From: Anaerococcus lactolyticus ATCC 51172 | GTDB lineage: Bacteria; Bacillota; Clostridia; Tissierellales; Peptoniphilaceae | Length of the DNA: 60,402 nucleotides | Direction of reading: 5' to 3' | Assembly (NCBI RefSeq): GCF_000156575.1 | Contig: NZ_GG666047.1 | Location: forward strand, 169,271-229,672 | Shown: positions 54,846-60,402 of the stretch, one piece after another | Position numbering within the stretch: position 1 is the stretch's first letter | Layout of the letters: every line of letters begins with the position of its first letter | The notes under the pieces: model-generated | What the model was told of the DNA's origin: nothing | Database searches by the model: none | What the model saw: the letters and a program-made list of their open reading frames with translations, nothing else | Position numbers and translations under genes: made by a program

Positions 54846-55049
54846 TTGAGAACTTTTAGTCATAAAGGATTATTAAAAAAACTAATAGATTTAGATATGA
54901 CAAAAAGAAATTGATGAAAATAGCAAAATTTGGAAAATTTAGCTTTATAAAATTAAGAATGGCAAACCATAACCACAGATGTTTTGCTTAGGATCTGCAA
55001 TGTTTTAGATTATGATATTTATGAAATAGTAGAATGTGTGAAAATATAA
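54846..55049 (+). pseudogene. Frameshifted remnant of a small Xre/Cro-type HTH regulator
   Basis: Joined across three frame changes, this stretch reads (from TTG) RTFSHKGLLKKLIDLDMTK, then KLMKIAKFGKFSFIKLR, then TTDVLLRICNVLDYDIYEIV and ECVKI stop, which is the outline of a ~65-residue YozG/Cro-like repressor. Shifts fall in an A-run near 54900, near AAGAATGG at about 54957 and near CCATAACC at about 54967. Its last frame ends at TAA 55047-55049, just before the RBS of the next gene, so it was once the first gene of the operon and probably its repressor. Confidence 0.75.
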
Positions 55050-55066
55050 AATTAGGAGATTATATT

Positions 55067-56344
55067 TTGAATAAAATCACAGGAGTTACAAGACGAGATA
55101 TTTTTGATTTATTCAGGAAAGGAATAACAGAAGATAATTGGTTATCAATAGAGAATATTTTTTACCCTTATTATGGTCGATTTGATATTGTTGAATTTTT
55201 AAAAAGATTGTATAACTTAGCAGATTTGAAAAGTATAGATTCAAGAGTTGATAATGCAGAAGAAGAAATTATAATGCATACACATAATGGAGATTATCCA
55301 GACGATTGGATATTCGAAGACGAAAGATTTCAACTGTTTGATGGCGAAGATAATATTTTACTTGATTTTATTTGCGAAGTGTTTCATCCAGAAGTTAGGG
55401 ATGAAAATGGGGTTTGGGAAAGATATTTAGAAAGAATAAATGTTTTACTAAAAGAAGATGGATATGAGATAGTTGCCACAAGTAAATTGTCAGGAAGAGA
55501 TGTCTATAGCTGGAAAATATATAGAATAATACCGGATATGTATATTCCTTTTTCAGAAAGAAATAAATCTCTAATACTAAATAAAAAAATTAGCGTTAAA
55601 CTTCCTAATGGGGTGAGATATCAACTTTTTAAGGTAATGAATGAGTATGATGAAATATTTTACTTGACCGATAAAACTAACTGGAATTATACAAAATATA
55701 GTAGTGAATGTGTTCTGGAAGATATTAATAAATTTTATTTGCCGAAACATTATGTTAATAAAGAACTTGTTGAAATAAAAGGGTTTAAAGATTTTCAGGA
55801 GGGAACTTCACCTTCAACTGTATTTGATGTTATTGAAAGTTTTAGTCGTCACACTACTGAATATGAAAAATTTGAAAAAGAAATAAATACTATCTTTAAA
55901 TTAAATGATATTAATATAGAGCTTAAGAGTGGAGAAATACACTCAATCAATAATATAGCAATAGAACTTGATTCTTCTATAAGAATTAGTGAAGCAGGTA
56001 TTGAAGAGTTAATTGCAACGGCTGATGACTTGTATAGAAAAGGGAAGTACTCCTATGCTGTTGAAAAAATATGGGATGCTTTTGAAAGAATTAAAACGTA
56101 TTATTATCCTGCCTTGAATAAGAAAAAATCAGCAGAAAAAATTATTAAAGATATAAGCTTTGAAAATGAAAATATCGAAATGATGTTTGATGTTGAATTC
56201 AAAACATTGACGGATATTGGGAATAATTATCGTATAAGACATCATGAAATTAATAAAATAGATATTAGCAAGGAATTACATTATAAGTATTTCTATAAAA
56301 GATGTTTGGCATTAATTTCTGTATTATTAGAAAATTTACAGTAA
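55067..56344 (+). CDS. AbiJ-NTD3-like protein with C-terminal HEPN-like domain
   Basis: 425 residues from TTG at 55067. The N-terminal ~155 residues resemble the AbiJ-NTD3 domain: ITGVTRRDIFDLF, YYGRFDIVEFLKRLYNLADL, SIDSRVDNAEEEI, DDWIFEDERFQLF, LDFICEVFHPEVRDENG and SGRDVYSWKI. The last ~110 residues look HEPN-like: GKYSYAVEKIWDAFERIKTY and the YRIRHHEINK motif (Arg389, Arg391, His392, His393); canonical R-x4-6-H spacing is not exact. HEPN domains are often RNases that kill or arrest infected cells. TTG is chosen because TAGGAG is eight bases before it and the HTH remnant ends at 55049; an upstream ATG (55034) lies inside that remnant. Leads an operon with the HamA/HamB-like pair. Confidence 0.78.
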   Translation: MNKITGVTRRDIFDLFRKGITEDNWLSIENIFYPYYGRFDIVEFLKRLYNLADLKSIDSRVDNAEEEIIMHTHNGDYPDDWIFEDERFQLFDGEDNILLDFICEVFHPEVRDENGVWERYLERINVLLKEDGYEIVATSKLSGRDVYSWKIYRIIPDMYIPFSERNKSLILNKKISVKLPNGVRYQLFKVMNEYDEIFYLTDKTNWNYTKYSSECVLEDINKFYLPKHYVNKELVEIKGFKDFQEGTSPSTVFDVIESFSRHTTEYEKFEKEINTIFKLNDINIELKSGEIHSINNIAIELDSSIRISEAGIEELIATADDLYRKGKYSYAVEKIWDAFERIKTYYYPALNKKKSAEKIIKDISFENENIEMMFDVEFKTLTDIGNNYRIRHHEINKIDISKELHYKYFYKRCLALISVLLENLQ

Positions 56345-56350
56345 TGGGGG

Positions 56351-57181
56351 ATGAATTTGTTTTTTGATAATAGTAAATATTTTATATTTGATAAATTAAT
56401 ACCTACCTCAAGTGGAGAAGAAATTCAGGTCTATAAACTTAATAGTGAATTGTTAGATGATAATAGTTTGAATAATTGGGCTTTGGGATTAAGGGATAAT
56501 TATGTTGAAGAAATTCTATTAGAGTCTCTAGTCCGAGGAACAGGATTAACGCAAAAAGAGTTTTTGGAGAAGAATATATTTCCCAATCATCAAAATAAAC
56601 TGGGTGCTTCAACTATGTCTGGGGAATTCGGAGAGATATTGGTATATGACTATATAAATTTTGTTCTAAAGCACTATATTACTAGAACTAGGTATTTGGA
56701 AAAAGTCAATCCTGATATGCCAGTATCCGGAAGTGATGTGATAGGATATAAAGTTAAAAATATTAATAAACCAAGTAAGTCTGATCACTTAATAGTTGCT
56801 GAAGTAAAAACTCGTTCTAGCAAAGTTGGAAATAAAAACAGGTTGTGTGAAAAAACAGTTAAAGATGCCATAGAACACTCTATTAAAGATAGGGTTCGAA
56901 TCGGTGAGTCACTAAATGCCGAAAAAAGGAGATTACTTAATCGTTCAAGAAATGACGAGGCAAAAATAGTAGAAAGATTTCAAAATAAAACAGACAATCC
57001 ATTTACATTAGACTTTTTTGCAGTTGCTGTATTGGATAATGAATTGTATTCAGACCAAGTGGTTTTGGATGTGGTTAATAGTCAGCATGAAAATATAAAA
57101 TCTACGAATATATTGATAATTCATTCTAAAGAATTGAAGCTCTTCTTAAGGGATTTATATAGGAGGGCTTGCTTATGCTGA
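56351..57181 (+). CDS. HamA-like DUF1837 PD-(D/E)xK nuclease protein
   Basis: 276 residues. Resembles the DUF1837 (HamA) effector of Hachiman antiphage systems, a nuclease released by its helicase partner when it senses damaged or odd DNA ends. The nuclease signature can be read directly: Glu92/Glu95 (SGEFGEILVYDYI), Asp129 (GSDVIGY) and Glu151-Val-Lys153 (VAEVKTRSS), with ~21 residues between Asp and Glu-x-Lys. It starts six bases after the previous stop (TAATGGGGGATG; reinitiation likely) and overlaps the helicase gene by seven bases, so it is made with it. Similarity to HamA is judged by eye, not by search. Confidence 0.78.
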   Translation: MNLFFDNSKYFIFDKLIPTSSGEEIQVYKLNSELLDDNSLNNWALGLRDNYVEEILLESLVRGTGLTQKEFLEKNIFPNHQNKLGASTMSGEFGEILVYDYINFVLKHYITRTRYLEKVNPDMPVSGSDVIGYKVKNINKPSKSDHLIVAEVKTRSSKVGNKNRLCEKTVKDAIEHSIKDRVRIGESLNAEKRRLLNRSRNDEAKIVERFQNKTDNPFTLDFFAVAVLDNELYSDQVVLDVVNSQHENIKSTNILIIHSKELKLFLRDLYRRACLC

Positions 57182-60100
57182 TAGAAAGTACTTCAAAGTA
57201 CTATTTGAAAAAGGTTCGAGCAAAAGCAAAAATGTATGAATATGGAGTGCCAGAGAATCTTCATATTGAAGTTGAAGATCAAGCCAATGATCTCATATTA
57301 CTTTGCATTGGAATAGTTGGAGACATCGCTAATGAAATATGGAATATGGAACAAGCACCTATAATTCTTCCAAAAGAAAAGGAAGAAGAGTTATACTTTG
57401 TGTCAAGATTTTTTGATTCATATTTCCAATCCAAAATGAGTATAGAGATGAATCCATATTATATTTTAATGGGAGCGGTTACTTATTACTTCTGTAATAT
57501 GAATGGTAGTTCAAAAGTAATGATTAGTATTATGCCAGATTTAAGTGATTTTGAGTTTTTTGCTTCTGGATTAGAAAATGTAATAATGTGGATGTTAGAT
57601 AATAATCATAAATTTGACGTCGGTAAGATAGATGGAAAATACAGAAACTATATTGTGCAATTAGTTGATTACTATAATATGTTTTTTGATTGCAAAAATC
57701 CTAACAACTCGAATTTTGATGATTTTAGAAGTTATGTTTATAAACTTGGTAACGATAGAGAAATATTATTTACAGATATTATATTAGCAATATTGAAAAA
57801 GAAAATTTATAATTCGTGTATTAATCTAATGCCACTATATTCTGGTATTGACAAGAACGATTGGATTTCAACATTTAAGAACAATGCGCTGATGAAAGAA
57901 ATGTGGTCATCCCAGATTTTACTAGGTAAAGAAGGAATTTTCGAAGGAAAATCAGGTTTTATTCAAATGCCAACAAGCTCTGGTAAAACAACATCTGTAG
58001 CACTTGCTGTACAAGCTGCTTTTCTATCACATAGAACTTCAATTGTAGTTGTAGTAGCTCCATTTAGAGCTTTATGTAAGGAAATAATGCTTGATATGGA
58101 AAAGTTTTTTGCGTTTGATGAAAATATATCTGTAACTGAGTTTTCTGATATTCCTGAACCTAGCGAAATAGAGTTGGTTAAATCTGAGTCTATTGGTAAA
58201 AAAATATTTGTTATGACTCCAGAAAAGTTGGAATATATTTTAAAACACGATACGGAAATAATTGAAAGTATTAACATGATTGTTTTTGATGAAGCGCATT
58301 TGTTTGATGATGAATCAAGAGGAACAGATTACGAACTTTTACTGACAACAATAAATAGCTATCTTAGACCAGATGCACAGAAGATATTAGTTTCAGCAGT
58401 AATTTCTAATGCTGAGCAATTAAATGCGTGGATTAACGATGATGGTATTGTTATAAAAAATAATACAATTAAAACATCAGAGAAAACGGTAGCCTTTAAT
58501 ACATTTACATCGACTAATGTTAATAATGCTTATAGTAATCTTTATTTTGTGGATCCAAATAAATATCTAGAAGAAGAATTTTATGTACCAAGAGTAGTCC
58601 AAACAAGAGAAATAAATAAAAAAGGTAATGAGAAAAAATTAAGATATTTTCCTGATTTTAAAAATAATACGCAAGATGTAGGCATTTATTATGCTATTAA
58701 ATTAATAAGAAACGGCTGTATTGCAATATTTTGCTCAAAAAAAGATAGTGTAAATAAGATATTGCTAAGATTTATTGAATTAAAAGAGAGAGGAGTTTCT
58801 CTTGAAGATTTTAGTCGTTTGTCAGATTATGCTGAGTGTTCAAAAATTGCATATTTAATAAGAGAACATTTTGGTGAAAATGATTTATACACGGCAGCAT
58901 TAAATGGTATTGTGGGGCATCATTCAGGTATACCGAACGGAGTAAGAATTGCTGAAGAATATGCTTTGAAAAAATCATTAGTTCGTTGTGTAGTATGTAC
59001 TTCTACATTGGCACAAGGAGTAAATTTGCCAATTAAATATTTAATCGTATCAAGTGTTTATCAATCAAAACAGGTAATTAAAGTTAGAGATTTCCATAAT
59101 TTGATAGGAAGAACAGCAAGAGCAGGAAAAGAGACAGAAGGAACTATCATTCTAACAGAAAATATCTATAAAAATAGTAAAGAAGACTATAAATTAAATA
59201 AGTATAAACGTTTGCTTAATGCTGACAATTCTGAGGAGTGTTCTAGCAATCTTTTGAAATTAGTCAGAGAAGTTGATTTAGGAAATAATAGAACAATCAG
59301 TTTTGACTTTTTGAAAAAATACATTAATTCCAGATATTCTAATAAGGCTGAATACACTGAATTGAAAAAAGGTATTATTGAATATAAAGAGCAGGGAAAG
59401 GAATGTGGTGAAGAAATTTTTTATAAAATGAATGAAATAGATCATATTCTAGTATCATTGGAAAATTTTATACTTGGCTTTGTAGATGTTGAAGATGAAA
59501 GTTTTGAAATTATTAAATCTACATATGGGTACTACTTGGCAAATGAAGAAGAAAAAGAAGAATTGAAGAATATATATAACCTTATTAAAAGTAGTATTGA
59601 TAGTCTTGAAGTTACTAATAAACTGATTTACAGAAAAAGCATGTTAGGCATATTGAAAATGAAAGAACTATCTATATTTATAGATAATAATTTGTATGAA
59701 ATAGTAAATGCGAATTTTGATGAATTAATTAGAATTATTGCTAATAGACTTAAAGAATCAGAGGTTTGCAAGATTATTCCTAAATTTGTTGATGATAGCT
59801 ATGTGTATGATTTATTAAAAATATGGATTAATGGTAAAAGTTATATTGAAATCTGGAGCTATGCAAAATCAGTAAATTTGTTAGTTAAGCGGGGTAAAAG
59901 AAGTAGAGATATATCATTGGAAGACATAATAACTTTATGTGATTCGGACTTTGGATATGCTTCATTAACTATAATACAGGCTATTATAGAAGTTTTAAAT
60001 ACCAAGGATTGTAGTGAAAATACACAGGAAAATTTAAGCGATATAATTTATAGAATAAGATATGGATTACCGAACAAAGAGTCTGTGTTTATATATGAAC

Positions 60101-60273
60101 TTGGATTTGCAGATAGAATTATTTCGCAAAAAATTGCTAATGAAATAAGTGATTTTGACTGTAGCACAAAAACGAAAACAAAATCTACAATAAAAAGTAA
60201 TAGAGAGAAATTACGAGTATTATTGTCAAACTATCCATCCTATTTCTTGGATAGACTTCAAAAACTAAGATAA
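57175..60273 (+). CDS. HamB-like DEAH-box superfamily 2 helicase
   Basis: 1,032 residues from the ATG at 57175. Motifs: Walker A QMPTSSGKTT at about 264-273, DEAH at 372-375 in VFDEAHLFDD, motif III-like LVSAVISNAEQ, and the second RecA domain with VCTSTLAQGVNLP and IGRTARAGKETEG (about 644-656) including the arginine fingers. A ~250-residue N-terminal region and a ~350-residue C-terminal region have no motif I recognise. Size, order and the DUF1837 gene before it match HamB, the DNA-sensing helicase of Hachiman systems. AGGAGG stands eight bases before this ATG; a TTG at 57169 is too close to it. Base use is AT-rich, with few AGG arginine codons compared with the core genes. Confidence 0.8.
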   Translation: MLIESTSKYYLKKVRAKAKMYEYGVPENLHIEVEDQANDLILLCIGIVGDIANEIWNMEQAPIILPKEKEEELYFVSRFFDSYFQSKMSIEMNPYYILMGAVTYYFCNMNGSSKVMISIMPDLSDFEFFASGLENVIMWMLDNNHKFDVGKIDGKYRNYIVQLVDYYNMFFDCKNPNNSNFDDFRSYVYKLGNDREILFTDIILAILKKKIYNSCINLMPLYSGIDKNDWISTFKNNALMKEMWSSQILLGKEGIFEGKSGFIQMPTSSGKTTSVALAVQAAFLSHRTSIVVVVAPFRALCKEIMLDMEKFFAFDENISVTEFSDIPEPSEIELVKSESIGKKIFVMTPEKLEYILKHDTEIIESINMIVFDEAHLFDDESRGTDYELLLTTINSYLRPDAQKILVSAVISNAEQLNAWINDDGIVIKNNTIKTSEKTVAFNTFTSTNVNNAYSNLYFVDPNKYLEEEFYVPRVVQTREINKKGNEKKLRYFPDFKNNTQDVGIYYAIKLIRNGCIAIFCSKKDSVNKILLRFIELKERGVSLEDFSRLSDYAECSKIAYLIREHFGENDLYTAALNGIVGHHSGIPNGVRIAEEYALKKSLVRCVVCTSTLAQGVNLPIKYLIVSSVYQSKQVIKVRDFHNLIGRTARAGKETEGTIILTENIYKNSKEDYKLNKYKRLLNADNSEECSSNLLKLVREVDLGNNRTISFDFLKKYINSRYSNKAEYTELKKGIIEYKEQGKECGEEIFYKMNEIDHILVSLENFILGFVDVEDESFEIIKSTYGYYLANEEEKEELKNIYNLIKSSIDSLEVTNKLIYRKSMLGILKMKELSIFIDNNLYEIVNANFDELIRIIANRLKESEVCKIIPKFVDDSYVYDLLKIWINGKSYIEIWSYAKSVNLLVKRGKRSRDISLEDIITLCDSDFGYASLTIIQAIIEVLNTKDCSENTQENLSDIIYRIRYGLPNKESVFIYELGFADRIISQKIANEISDFDCSTKTKTKSTIKSNREKLRVLLSNYPSYFLDRLQKLR

Positions 60274-60286
60274 TATTTCAAGGAGA
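60274..60286 (+). repeat. Right copy of the 13-bp direct repeat
   Basis: TATTTCAAGGAGA, identical to 54766-54778; it starts on the base after the helicase stop and runs into a hairpin. Confidence 0.5.
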
Positions 60287-60310
60287 TAGAAGTTATTTTT
60301 CCATCTCCTT
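60280..60310. terminator. Hairpin after the helicase gene
   Basis: Perfect AAGGAGAT/ATCTCCTT stem with a 15-base loop. It lacks a clear T-run after the stem, so termination is probable only by position. Confidence 0.4.
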
Positions 60311-60402
60311 ACGTATGTAAATTCCATAGTTATTTCGTATTTGATAAAGCCCACACGTGTTAGATCTTGTAAGGAGTAATCTTGCATAATTCCATTCCAA
60401 TT
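60293..60402 (-). CDS. 3' end of a gene on the opposite strand (partial)
   Basis: On the minus strand a frame open from the window edge ends with TAA at 60295-60293: about 35 residues including NYARLLLTRSNTCGLYQIRN and ending IYIRKEMEK. The composition is that of a real protein tail rather than AT-rich noise, and it is convergent with the helicase. I do not recognise the family; its start is beyond the window. Confidence 0.4.
   Translation of the reverse strand, partial: LEWNYARLLLTRSNTCGLYQIRNNYGIYIRKEMEK

Noticed and set aside
53351-60402. Mobile-element origin with transposase or integrase
   Set aside because: Despite the accessory character, no transposase, integrase, relaxase or phage gene and no IS-type terminal inverted repeats were recognised in the window.

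Overview
The window is a 60.4 kb piece of a low-GC Gram-positive chromosome. SCIFF/radical-SAM maturase, class III (oxygen-sensitive) ribonucleotide reductase, a 2x[4Fe-4S] ferredoxin, FemX-type peptidoglycan bridge enzyme, NlpC/P60 hydrolase and the Firmicutes-style dnaG-rpoD-trmK-nif3 and tmk-darA-holB-ricT clusters point to an anaerobic clostridium-like coccus. Protein texture suggests Peptoniphilaceae (Anaerococcus-like); the genus is an inference, not something I could test.

Layout. 1-7.6 kb: end of an unknown gene, a glycoside-hydrolase-like lipoprotein, an AraC regulator, then dnaG-rpoD-trmK-nif3. 7.6-12.8 kb: rnpB (RNase P RNA), an unexplained nested inverted-repeat element, an NlpC/P60 cell-wall hydrolase, a degenerate FolD-like protein coupled to FemX, a one-cysteine Tpx and ribosomal protein bL25. 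12.8-18 kb: tmk-darA-holB-ricT, a small ferredoxin not visible to long-ORF screens, a nearly empty stretch and two membrane proteins. 18-33 kb: housekeeping operons (tex-proS, fba, rho, rpmE, prmC-prfA-CDF-tsaC-upp-murA-recD2-comF). 33-36 kb (minus strand): a SCIFF ribosomal peptide and its radical SAM maturase, and an Orn/Lys/Arg decarboxylase-family enzyme. 36-46 kb: LCP protein, apt, a CtsR-like-controlled dnaJ/cbpA-clpB pair, an NrdR-box-controlled nrdDG operon, lemA, a TPM protein and a deoxyribosyltransferase. 46-53 kb: vitamin-linked region (tenA; TPP riboswitch in front of a methyltransferase; folT behind a tetrahydrofolate riboswitch), a nitroreductase, a nuclease-helicase fusion and rlmD.

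53-60.4 kb is accessory DNA and the most interesting part. It holds an intact AbiEi-type antitoxin followed by a wrecked AbiEii toxin gene, the frameshifted remains of a small HTH regulator, and an intact three-gene operon: an AbiJ-NTD3/HEPN-like protein, a DUF1837/HamA-like PD-(D/E)xK nuclease and a 1,032-residue HamB-like DEAH helicase. The last two look like a Hachiman-type antiphage pair; the HEPN-like leading gene is a possible third component, so the cassette may be an undescribed Hachiman variant. A 13-bp direct repeat brackets it, and a 3' end of another gene on the opposite strand begins just past it.

No tRNA, rRNA, CRISPR array, transposase or integrase was recognised.
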